From: Deltaproteobacteria bacterium
Lineage (GTDB): Bacteria; Desulfobacterota; Desulfuromonadia; Geobacterales; Pseudopelobacteraceae
DNA length: 5,201 nucleotides
Reading direction: 5' to 3'
NCBI GenBank assembly: GCA_030654645.1
Contig: JAURXC010000408.1
Span: 1 to 5,201, forward strand
Part shown: piece after piece, positions 1 through 5,201 of the stretch
How positions within the stretch are numbered: position 1 is the first letter of the stretch
Layout of the letters: every line of letters starts with the position of its first letter
Notes under the pieces: model-generated
What the model was told of the DNA's origin: nothing
The model's input: the letters and a program-made list of their open reading frames with translations, nothing else
Databases searched by the model: none
Translations under genes and position numbers: made by a program

Positions 1-233
1 CCGGTGCCGAGATAGGGCTTGAATTCATTCGTGCCTTTGAAGCCGTATTTAGCGGTGAGTAGGCTGGTAGGTGGGGGGGCTTTCGGGTCATCGGTTGTTT
101 GGGTGAGTTTATCAAAACCCAGGGACAAATTGTAGAGCGCCTCTTCGGCATGGGCCTGGTCAACAGCGGTCAGCAGGCAGAAGATGGCTGCGGCGAAAAT
201 ATATGCGGTTTTCTTTGCATTATTCATCTTCAT
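1..233 (-). CDS. Exported protein, probable outer-membrane beta-barrel, N-terminal part (runs off left edge)
   Basis: A minus-strand frame is open from the ATG at 233-231 to the window edge, giving 77 complete codons with no stop. Residues 1-29 form a typical Sec signal peptide: a basic start (MKMNNAKK), a hydrophobic core (residues 10-24) and an AHA motif before a predicted cleavage at A29/E30. The mature start (EEALYNLSLGFDKL) and the stretch TAKYGFKGTNEFKPYLGTG (60-78) alternate polar and hydrophobic residues, with the KPYLGTG pattern often seen in small outer-membrane barrels such as the OmpW type. The family cannot be fixed from this fragment. An AAGGAG at 251-246 lies 12 bases before the ATG, slightly far; the in-frame ATG at 227 would be farther still. 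The gene lies 76 bases behind the YaaR-family gene on the same strand and may be co-transcribed with it. The export call is firm, the barrel call is inference. Confidence 0.72.
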   Translation of the reverse strand, partial: MKMNNAKKTAYIFAAAIFCLLTAVDQAHAEEALYNLSLGFDKLTQTTDDPKAPPPTSLLTAKYGFKGTNEFKPYLGT

Positions 234-309
234 GGTTGCGGCGGACTCCTTGCTCCAAATTAAGTCGCCTGCAGATTCTGGTGGCCAATTGATTTCATCA
301 CTTCATTTG

Positions 310-756
310 TCATGTCACAAGATCTACAACCAAGCCCTTGATCCCGATCACTTTGGCTGTAATAGCCATGCTGTCGCGATTTTCCTTTATGATCAGATTG
401 TAAAGCTTGTCTGCTTCGCTGTTGATCACGGTTATTATCTCGTAGCAACGGGGATTTTGCGGAGTCCCGCCAAATTTTTCCAAACGGTATGCTTCGGCGT
501 TTATCTTCGTTGCCAGCTTGCTCAGGAGATCCCGGAACTGCTTGAAGTTCGGCAGCGTAGGTTCAACAGTAAGTTTGTTGCCGGCTTCTTCGATCTCTTT
601 GCGCAGGGTGTCAATATCAGCGTCATATTCTTCAGTTTGACGTTCCTGACGACTGAGGCCTGCCGAGAAAAAAGAGTTCAGAACCCCTTTGGCTGGAGAG
701 GAACCCTTGGTCTTCTTTTCAATATCCCTGAGTGACGAGTTGTCCTGAATGCGCAT
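310..756 (-). CDS. YaaR/DUF327 family protein of unknown function
   Basis: Encodes 148 aa with no signal peptide or membrane segment, probably cytosolic and mostly helical. The N-terminal 35 residues are polar and probably flexible. Residues 44-60 (YDADIDTLRKEIEEAGN) look like a helix. The core (FKQFRDLLSKLATKINAEAYRL, 71-92) and the end (VIGIKGLVVDLVT, 136-148) match the hallmark of the YaaR/DUF327 family, whose members end in a pattern close to IGEIKGLLIDLYT. The length fits that family. No biochemical function is established for it that I know of. An upstream ATG at 762-760 exists, but AAAGG (plus 764-768) would then almost touch the start, whereas it sits 7 bases before the ATG at 756-754, so I chose the latter. 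It is divergent from the phasin-like gene and heads a possible two-gene unit with the exported protein behind it. C104 is the only cysteine. Confidence 0.85.
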   Translation of the reverse strand: MRIQDNSSLRDIEKKTKGSSPAKGVLNSFFSAGLSRQERQTEEYDADIDTLRKEIEEAGNKLTVEPTLPNFKQFRDLLSKLATKINAEAYRLEKFGGTPQNPRCYEIITVINSEADKLYNLIIKENRDSMAITAKVIGIKGLVVDLVT

Positions 757-762
757 GATCAT

Positions 763-768
763 ACCTTT
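763..768 (-). promoter_or_regulatory. Ribosome binding site of the YaaR-family gene
   Basis: Read on the minus strand this is AAAGGT. It stands about 6-7 bases before the ATG at 756-754 but directly abuts the ATG at 762-760. The spacing therefore favours the inner start, giving a protein beginning MRIQDNSS rather than MIMRIQ. Confidence 0.6.
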
Positions 769-784
769 TTCCCGGTTGTTGTCC

Positions 785-801
785 TGCTATTGACAATAGC
801 A
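785..801. promoter_or_regulatory. Perfect 17-bp palindrome, candidate operator in divergent promoter region
   Basis: TGCTATTG-A-CAATAGCA is a perfect inverted repeat with 8-bp arms around one central base. It lies 29 bases from the start of the YaaR-family gene and 114 bases from the phasin-like start. It covers the candidate minus-strand -10 element (793-798). The single-base centre makes it unsuitable as an RNA hairpin, so a binding site for a dimeric regulator is the better reading. I do not recognise the regulator. The repeat itself is certain; operator function is inferred. Confidence 0.45.
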
Positions 802-821
802 CAGCCGTAATACTCCGGCAA
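793..821 (-). promoter_or_regulatory. Candidate promoter for the YaaR-family gene
   Basis: On the minus strand, TTGCCG (821-816) and TATTGT (798-793) are 17 bases apart, and the latter is preceded by TGC, forming an extended -10 (TGCTATTGT). The -35 match is poor (3 of 6), so any activity would lean on the extended -10. It would start transcription near 786, giving a leader of about 30 bases. The -10 lies inside the 17-bp palindrome, which would suit repression. Confidence 0.3.
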
Positions 822-847
822 TTGATGCAAAAATGCAACAATCCAGT

Positions 848-875
848 TTGCAACAGAATCGGTCTATGGTATCAT
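848..875 (+). promoter_or_regulatory. Sigma70-type extended -10 promoter for the phasin-ubiB-kinase operon
   Basis: TTGCAA (848-853) serves as -35 and TATCAT (870-875, 5 of 6 to consensus) as -10, spaced 16 bases. TG at 867-868 adds an extended -10 (TGGTATCAT). Transcription would start near 882 and give a leader of about 34 bases before the ATG at 916. This is the best promoter match in the intergenic region and the only clear one upstream of the plus-strand array. Confidence 0.5.
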
Positions 876-901
876 TCGCAAATTGATATTACCTTTTCAT
901 A

Positions 902-907
902 AAGGAG
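902..907 (+). promoter_or_regulatory. Ribosome binding site of the phasin-like gene
   Basis: AAGGAG lies 8 bases before the ATG at 916. This sets the start at 916 and rules out the in-frame ATG at 883, which is upstream of this site and close to the predicted transcription start. The site also forms the 3' arm of a short inverted repeat (CCTTT 892-896, AAAGG 901-905). Confidence 0.75.
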
Positions 908-915
908 AACTAACC

Positions 916-1212
916 ATGCTCGAACTATTGGAAAAAGCTGTCATGACAGCTATCGGAACCGTTGCAATCACTCAGAAAAAAGGCGAGGAACTTGTGGCAG
1001 AGCTGAAAGACAAGTTTAAAATGAGCGAGGACGAGGGCAAGAATTTTGTTGAGCGGATCCAGTCCATTGCCAAGGACAGCCGGGAGAAGGTCCAGCAAAT
1101 GGCCGAAATTGAAGTTCAAAAGGTGGTTGACCGCCTTGGACTGGTGACGCGTGAGGAGTACGATCGTCTGGTGAAGAGGGTACAGGATCTGGAATCAAGG
1201 AACTCCGACTAG
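916..1212 (+). CDS. Phasin-like (COG3937-type) helical protein with UbiK-like C-terminal coiled coil
   Basis: A 98-aa, highly charged, cysteine-free, all-helical protein without signal peptide. Residues 1-20 (MLELLEKAVMTAIGTVAITQ) form an amphipathic to hydrophobic helix. Residues 21-50 (KKGEELVAEL, then KMSEDEGKNFVERIQ) match the small 'phasin family' or PHA-synthesis-regulator phasin proteins. The C-terminal third (VVDRLGLVTREEYDRLVKRVQDLE, 70-93) is a predicted coiled coil. Its LGLVTREEYD motif closely resembles the LxLVSREEFD motif of UbiK, the aerobic ubiquinone-biosynthesis accessory factor, and related motifs in PHA granule proteins. Known phasins coat polyhydroxyalkanoate granules; UbiK binds lipids and assists the Ubi complex. 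Which role applies here is unknown. The stop lies 7 bases before the UbiB-family start, so the two are almost certainly co-translated, which favours a membrane-lipid role. Start chosen by the strong AAGGAG. Confidence 0.8.
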   Translation: MLELLEKAVMTAIGTVAITQKKGEELVAELKDKFKMSEDEGKNFVERIQSIAKDSREKVQQMAEIEVQKVVDRLGLVTREEYDRLVKRVQDLESRNSD

Positions 1213-1219
1213 GTTCCGA

Positions 1220-2905
1220 ATGTTTTCATTTTTCAAGATAAACAGCAACATTCGCAGTATTCGTCGCTATTGGAATATCGCCAGGGTTTTGAGCAAGTAT
1301 GGTTTTGACAATGCTCTGGAGATGCTTGGCCTTGCCGATATGGCAGCCAAAGGGAGGCGTTTGTTTCGAAGCGGCGCGCTGGATCTGTCCGGATTCAGTT
1401 CCGCCGAACGAATGCGCATGGCGCTCGAAGAGCTTGGGCCTACATTTGTCAAGCTTGGCCAGATTCTTTCAACCCGCCCGGATATCATTCCAGCTGCATT
1501 TCTTACGGAATTTGAGAAACTTCAGGATCAGGTTCCCAGTATCTCCTTCGAGGAATTGCGTGCCCAGATCGAGTTGGAATTGGGGGCATCGGTCGAGGAC
1601 CTGTTCGAATTTATCGACCACGAATCTCTGGCTGCCGCATCCATCGCACAAGTCCACAGGGCTCGGTTGAAAAGCGGCGAAGAGGTCGTGGTCAAAGTTC
1701 GTCGCCCTGGCGTGGTAAAGCTGGTTGAGTCGGATATAAGCGCCATGATGGCGCTTGCCCAACTGGCGGAACGCCACGTCTCCGGCAGCGAACTTTACGA
1801 CCCGGTCGGTGTGATGCGCGAGTTTGCCCGTTCCATAAGGCGCGAGATGGATTTTTCCCGCGAAGGGCACACCATCGAAAAATTCCGCGACAACTTCAAA
1901 AGCGTTGCATGGATGCACTTTCCCCACGTTTACTGGAGTCACAGCTCCCGTGGCGTGCTTACGATGGAGTACATCGACGGCATCAAGGTCTCGGATCTTT
2001 CAGCGCTCGAAAACGCCGGGCTTGACCGCAAGCTGATAGCAAAGCGGGGAGCGGATGCTTTTCTGGAGATGGTTCTCAAGCACGGCTTCTTCCACGGAGA
2101 CCCGCATCCCGGCAATGTATTCATTCTGCCCGAAAACAGGATCTGCCTGCTTGATTACGGGATTGTCGGGCGCATCGACGAGAGCCTGACTTCGTTTCTA
2201 AGCGATATCATCATTGCCATCGTGAATCGTGATATGGATCAGGTCGTTTCGCTGCTGCTGTTTGCCGGCGATATCTCCGACAGCCTGGATATCCGCTCGC
2301 TGAAGCGCGATCTGTCCTATTTCATCGACGGCTACTACGAGGTGCCGCTCAAGGAGATAGAAGTCGGACGGATGCTGCTCGAATTCATCGAGATCATTAC
2401 CCTGTACAATATCCGCATCCATCCCGACCTGATGCTGCTGGCCAAGTCACTGGTGATAGTGGAGGGGATGGGGCGTACGCTCAACCCCGCCTTCGACATG
2501 GTGGAGCATGTGCGCCCCTTCATGGAAAAAGCGGTGCGCCGCAAGATGTCTCCCAAAAATATCTACAAGGACATCAGCACGGTACTTTCCTCCTACACCA
2601 GCCTGGCAAGCAACCTTCCCCGCGATCTGAAAGAAATCATCAACCGCCTCAACCGCAACAAATTTAAAATCGATCTCGAACATCGCGGCCTTGACAAATT
2701 CAATACCGATTTCGACCGTTCCATGAACCGTCTCTCTTCCAGTCTGATCCTGGCCGCTCTCATCATCGGATCATCCATCATCATGCAGACTGACAAAGGT
2801 ATCCAGTTCCTCGGATTTCCGGTGCTTGCCTTTATCGGTTACGTGGTGGCCGGACTGTTGGGCCTCTGGCTGGTATATGCCATTATCCGCTCCGGAAGGA
2901 TGTAA
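1220..2905 (+). CDS. ubiB: ABC1/UbiB family atypical protein kinase-like ATPase
   Basis: A 561-aa protein of full UbiB-family length. UbiB/COQ8 proteins are membrane-bound atypical kinases with ATPase activity that support ubiquinone biosynthesis; the exact chemistry is unsettled. Visible signatures, in order: the KxGQ motif (K78-Q81, in VKLGQILSTRPDIIP), the alanine-rich loop replacing the glycine loop (AAASIAQVH, 138-146), the ATP-site lysine K159 (VVVKV), the ExD motif (E209, D211 in REMDF), the catalytic loop HGDPHPGN (292-299), and DYG (312-314) in place of DFG. Two hydrophobic helices near the C-terminus (about 508-523 and 530-556) are the usual UbiB membrane anchors. All family-defining residues are present, so it should be active. 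The start has only a weak AGG (1211-1213) overlapping the upstream stop codon, implying translational coupling. If the host uses menaquinone, as Geobacter relatives do, the substrate pathway is open; the symbol denotes family, not proven function. Confidence 0.92.
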   Translation: MFSFFKINSNIRSIRRYWNIARVLSKYGFDNALEMLGLADMAAKGRRLFRSGALDLSGFSSAERMRMALEELGPTFVKLGQILSTRPDIIPAAFLTEFEKLQDQVPSISFEELRAQIELELGASVEDLFEFIDHESLAAASIAQVHRARLKSGEEVVVKVRRPGVVKLVESDISAMMALAQLAERHVSGSELYDPVGVMREFARSIRREMDFSREGHTIEKFRDNFKSVAWMHFPHVYWSHSSRGVLTMEYIDGIKVSDLSALENAGLDRKLIAKRGADAFLEMVLKHGFFHGDPHPGNVFILPENRICLLDYGIVGRIDESLTSFLSDIIIAIVNRDMDQVVSLLLFAGDISDSLDIRSLKRDLSYFIDGYYEVPLKEIEVGRMLLEFIEIITLYNIRIHPDLMLLAKSLVIVEGMGRTLNPAFDMVEHVRPFMEKAVRRKMSPKNIYKDISTVLSSYTSLASNLPRDLKEIINRLNRNKFKIDLEHRGLDKFNTDFDRSMNRLSSSLILAALIIGSSIIMQTDKGIQFLGFPVLAFIGYVVAGLLGLWLVYAIIRSGRM

Positions 2906-2920
2906 GGGGAATCTGACCGC

Positions 2921-5137
2921 ATGACTAACAGGCTGCCTCCGGAGGAACGAAAAAAGAGAATTCGCGAAGCTGTCATCATTGTCCTGTCGGTTATTCTGAT
3001 CATATTCCTGACCAAGGCCGAGATCAGCCTTACCCAGTTGAGTTCGGACACCAAACTGGGCAGCAACATAGCGATCTTCGCGGTGATCAATGTCGTGATC
3101 CTGCTGGTGATTCTTCTGGTATACCTGGTCAGCCGCAATGTTGTTAAACTGTTTGTCGAGAGCCGGTCAAACCCGCTTGCCAAGCGTCTCCGCACCAAAC
3201 TTGTACTCTCCTTTGTCGGGCTTTCGCTGGTTCCCACCATGCTGTTGTTCTTTGCCGCCGCAGGTTTTATCAACAACACGGTACACAACTGGTTCAATAC
3301 ACAGGTGGAGACCTCACTCAGCGAATCGCTTGAAGTGGCCCAGACCTATTACAAGAACTCGGCTTCCAATGCACTCTACTACGGCAGGCAGATCAGCGGT
3401 TTCATCAAGGACCAGAAACTGCTGAATGAAGACAATCTGCCGGAACTGAAGAATCTGATCCGGCAGAAGCAGAAAGAATACAACCTGGGTGTGGTAGAGG
3501 TCTATTCCGCCCAGCGCGAGGAACTGGTGCGGGCCGCCAATCCGTCGGTGCCAAAGGGGGAGTTTACCAACCCGACCTCGGAAGACATCAACCGCGGCTT
3601 GACCGGGGAGGAACTGACCAGGATCAACCAGGCCGGCAAGGCCGATCTGATTCGCGGGATTGTGCCGATCCGTTCCACCTGGAATAAGGACGACGTGGTG
3701 GGCGTGGTGGTGGTTAACTACTATGTCCCTTATTCCCTGGTCAGCAAGATGAAGGAAATCACCGAGTCCTATCACGAGTTCCGCCAGCTGAAGATCCTCA
3801 AGAATCCGATTCGGACCGGATACATAATTACGCTGTTTCTGATAACTACCGTAATCGTCTTTTTTGCCTATTGGATGGGTGTGTATCTGGCCAACAGCAT
3901 GACCAGACCGATCCAGGAACTTGCCGAAGCGACTCTGAAGGTAGCCGACGGCAACCTGGATGTCCGTATCGAAGCGCATTCCGATGATGAAATCGGCATG
4001 CTGGTGCGTTCTTTCAACCGCATGACCGAAGATTTGCGCACCAAGCAGCAGGCGCTGAATATTTCCAATCTTGAATTGTCGCGTATCAACCAGGAGATCG
4101 AGCGTCGTCGCCAGTACATGGAGATAGTGCTTCGCAATGTGGCTGCAGGTGTCATTTCCGTTGACCGCGAGGGGGTGGTGCGCACCATCAACAAATCCGC
4201 GGAACGCTTGTTAAACGTCAAACTTGACTCGGTTCTGGGGCAAAACTTCCGCAATGTCATCCAGGGCAAGCACCTTGAAATAGTCAATGAATCACTACGT
4301 GACCTGGTAAAGTCACAGCACGACAGCATCAGTCGTCAGATTTTCCTCGATGTGCGCGGCACAAGGCTGGCTCTGCACCTGCATCTGACCATGCTGCGGG
4401 ATGAGGGGGGCGAAAACCTGGGGATGGTTGTGGTTCTGGACGATCTGACCCAGATGATGCGCGCCCAGCGTATGGCGGCCTGGCGCGAGGTTGCCCGTCG
4501 CATAGCCCATGAAATCAAGAACCCTTTGACGCCGATTCAGCTCTCGGCCCAGCGTCTCCGTAAACGTTATCTGTCCAGGTTCAGCGATGATGAGAAGGTC
4601 TTTGATGAATGTACCGAGATGATCATCAAGTCGGTTGACGATCTTAAAAATCTGGTAAACGAGTTTTCCAATTTTGCGCGTATGCCGGCCATCCAACCGG
4701 AACCGAATGATATCAACGCTCTGATCCGTGAAACCCTGACCCTTTATCAGGAAGCTCATCGCGGAGTTACCTTCAGTTTTGTCGAGGACGAGCTGATGCC
4801 AAAACTTACCATCGACCGGGATCAGATCAAAAGGGTAATTATAAACGTTCTGGAAAACGCTGTCGCGGCTATGGAGGAAAAAGGCAACATCGTACTTTCA
4901 ACTGTTTACGATGCGGTTCTGAAGATGGCCGTGATCAGCATTGCCGACGATGGTCCCGGTGTCCCGGCCGAAGACAAACAGCGCCTGTTCGAGCCGTATT
5001 TCTCAACCAAAAAAAGCGGAACCGGGCTGGGACTCGCCATCGTCAGCAGCGTCATCAACGATCATGGCGGCTTTGTGAGAGTGCGTGACAACAAACCGCA
5101 TGGCGCTGTTTTCGTGATCGAGCTGCCGGCTGGTTAG
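2921..5137 (+). CDS. NtrY-like membrane sensor histidine kinase (PAS-HAMP)
   Basis: A 738-aa inner-membrane sensor kinase with NtrY architecture. Hydrophobic segments lie at about 17-31, 49-71, 93-116 and 300-323. The basic stretch 72-93 between the second and third fits a cytoplasmic loop, leaving residues 117-298 as a periplasmic sensor domain. A HAMP domain follows (about 320-375, with TRPIQELAEA), then a helical linker, a PAS domain (about 395-508), a HisKA domain with phospho-acceptor H530 in AHEIKNPLTP, and an ATPase domain with N-box N646 (INVLENAVAAM), DDGPG (676-680), the F-box LFEPYFSTK (689-697) and GTGLGLAIV (700-708). The E531-x-x-N534 pattern after the histidine is typical of kinases that also dephosphorylate their partner. 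It would phosphorylate the response regulator starting 40 bases downstream. AAGGGGA (2904-2910) lies 10 bases before the ATG and overlaps the ubiB stop. The stimulus is not deducible; NtrY resemblance does not prove a nitrogen role. Confidence 0.92.
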   Translation: MTNRLPPEERKKRIREAVIIVLSVILIIFLTKAEISLTQLSSDTKLGSNIAIFAVINVVILLVILLVYLVSRNVVKLFVESRSNPLAKRLRTKLVLSFVGLSLVPTMLLFFAAAGFINNTVHNWFNTQVETSLSESLEVAQTYYKNSASNALYYGRQISGFIKDQKLLNEDNLPELKNLIRQKQKEYNLGVVEVYSAQREELVRAANPSVPKGEFTNPTSEDINRGLTGEELTRINQAGKADLIRGIVPIRSTWNKDDVVGVVVVNYYVPYSLVSKMKEITESYHEFRQLKILKNPIRTGYIITLFLITTVIVFFAYWMGVYLANSMTRPIQELAEATLKVADGNLDVRIEAHSDDEIGMLVRSFNRMTEDLRTKQQALNISNLELSRINQEIERRRQYMEIVLRNVAAGVISVDREGVVRTINKSAERLLNVKLDSVLGQNFRNVIQGKHLEIVNESLRDLVKSQHDSISRQIFLDVRGTRLALHLHLTMLRDEGGENLGMVVVLDDLTQMMRAQRMAAWREVARRIAHEIKNPLTPIQLSAQRLRKRYLSRFSDDEKVFDECTEMIIKSVDDLKNLVNEFSNFARMPAIQPEPNDINALIRETLTLYQEAHRGVTFSFVEDELMPKLTIDRDQIKRVIINVLENAVAAMEEKGNIVLSTVYDAVLKMAVISIADDGPGVPAEDKQRLFEPYFSTKKSGTGLGLAIVSSVINDHGGFVRVRDNKPHGAVFVIELPAG

Positions 5138-5177
5138 CAAATTTGCAGATAGTCAGGAAATTTTACGGGGAGCCATA

Positions 5178-5201
5178 ATGGTGCACACTATTCTTGTTGT
5201 T
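5178..5201 (+). CDS. Response regulator, first eight codons (runs off right edge)
   Basis: ATG at 5178 follows GGGGAG (5167-5172) and opens MVHTILVV to the window end. This is the usual first beta-strand of a response-regulator receiver domain, which normally continues with the acidic DD(E/D) pair. Directly after an NtrY-like kinase the expected partner is an NtrX/NtrC-type regulator with a sigma54-activating AAA domain, but only eight residues are visible, so the output domain is unknown. The GTG at 5181 is an alternative start with more usual 8-base spacing to the GGGGAG, against 5 bases for the ATG. The 40-base gap from the kinase gene holds no convincing terminator, so the pair is probably co-transcribed. 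Confidence 0.7.

Noticed and set aside
234..309. Terminator or separate promoter between the two minus-strand genes
   Set aside because: Only a 4-bp stem (TGAT-GAA-ATCA) without T-run and a poor promoter-like pair were visible; neither is supported.
184..735. Plus-strand 183-codon open frame
   Set aside because: It lies antisense to the signal-peptide protein and the YaaR-family gene, both supported by family or signal-peptide features. Its product has no recognisable domain and no good ribosome binding site.
790..795. Exact TTGACA -35 hexamer on the plus strand
   Set aside because: No acceptable -10 at 16-18 bases; the nearest TAATAC (808-813) is only 12 bases away. The hexamer is better explained as the centre of the 17-bp palindrome.
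883..915. Upstream ATG at 883 as start of the phasin-like gene
   Set aside because: It would add 11 residues (MILPFHKGELT) encoded across the strong AAGGAG, and it almost coincides with the predicted transcription start. The start at 916 has ideal spacing.
1469..1942. Minus-strand 157-codon open frame
   Set aside because: Antisense to the UbiB kinase-like domain with its conserved motifs; no domain of its own.
3314..3979. Minus-strand 221-codon open frame
   Set aside because: It is fully inside the histidine kinase gene on the opposite strand, and the kinase frame carries all conserved domains. The translation is low-complexity shadow sequence.
5137..5146. GCAAATTTGC palindrome after the kinase gene as a terminator
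   Set aside because: A 10-bp palindrome without a loop cannot form an intrinsic terminator hairpin and is not followed by a T-run. The next gene begins 32 bases later on the same strand.

Overview
The window looks like an ordinary chromosomal stretch of a Gram-negative bacterium of moderate G+C content, most plausibly a deltaproteobacterium of the Geobacter/Desulfuromonadales type. That placement is an inference. It rests on the gene combination (a COG3937-like phasin, an ABC1/UbiB kinase-like protein, an NtrY-type sensor kinase and a response regulator) and on a signal-peptide outer-membrane-type protein. I see no mobile element, CRISPR array, rRNA or tRNA.

Layout. The left 760 bases carry two genes on the minus strand. 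The upstream one (310-756) is a complete YaaR/DUF327 family protein of unknown function. Behind it, running off the left edge (1-233), is the N-terminal part of an exported protein that looks like the start of an outer-membrane beta-barrel. Bases 757-915 form a divergent intergenic region with a good extended -10 promoter for the plus strand, a weaker candidate promoter for the minus strand, a perfect 17-bp palindrome over the latter, and a threefold TGCAA repeat. From 916 to the right edge everything reads on the plus strand in a tight array: a 98-aa phasin-like helical protein (916-1212), a 561-aa UbiB/ABC1 atypical kinase (1220-2905), a 738-aa NtrY-like membrane histidine kinase (2921-5137) and the first eight codons of a probable response regulator (5178-5201).

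The plus-strand genes are separated by 7, 15 and 40 bases with no terminator hairpin visible, so they are probably one transcription unit. The small protein ends in a motif resembling that of the ubiquinone accessory factor UbiK. Its position directly before a UbiB homologue suggests a shared role at the membrane in isoprenoid-quinone or other lipid handling. The linked NtrY-type kinase and regulator raise the possibility that envelope or redox status is sensed by the same operon. No part of the window looks like an entirely new system. The most interesting points are this gene coupling and the palindrome in the divergent promoter region.
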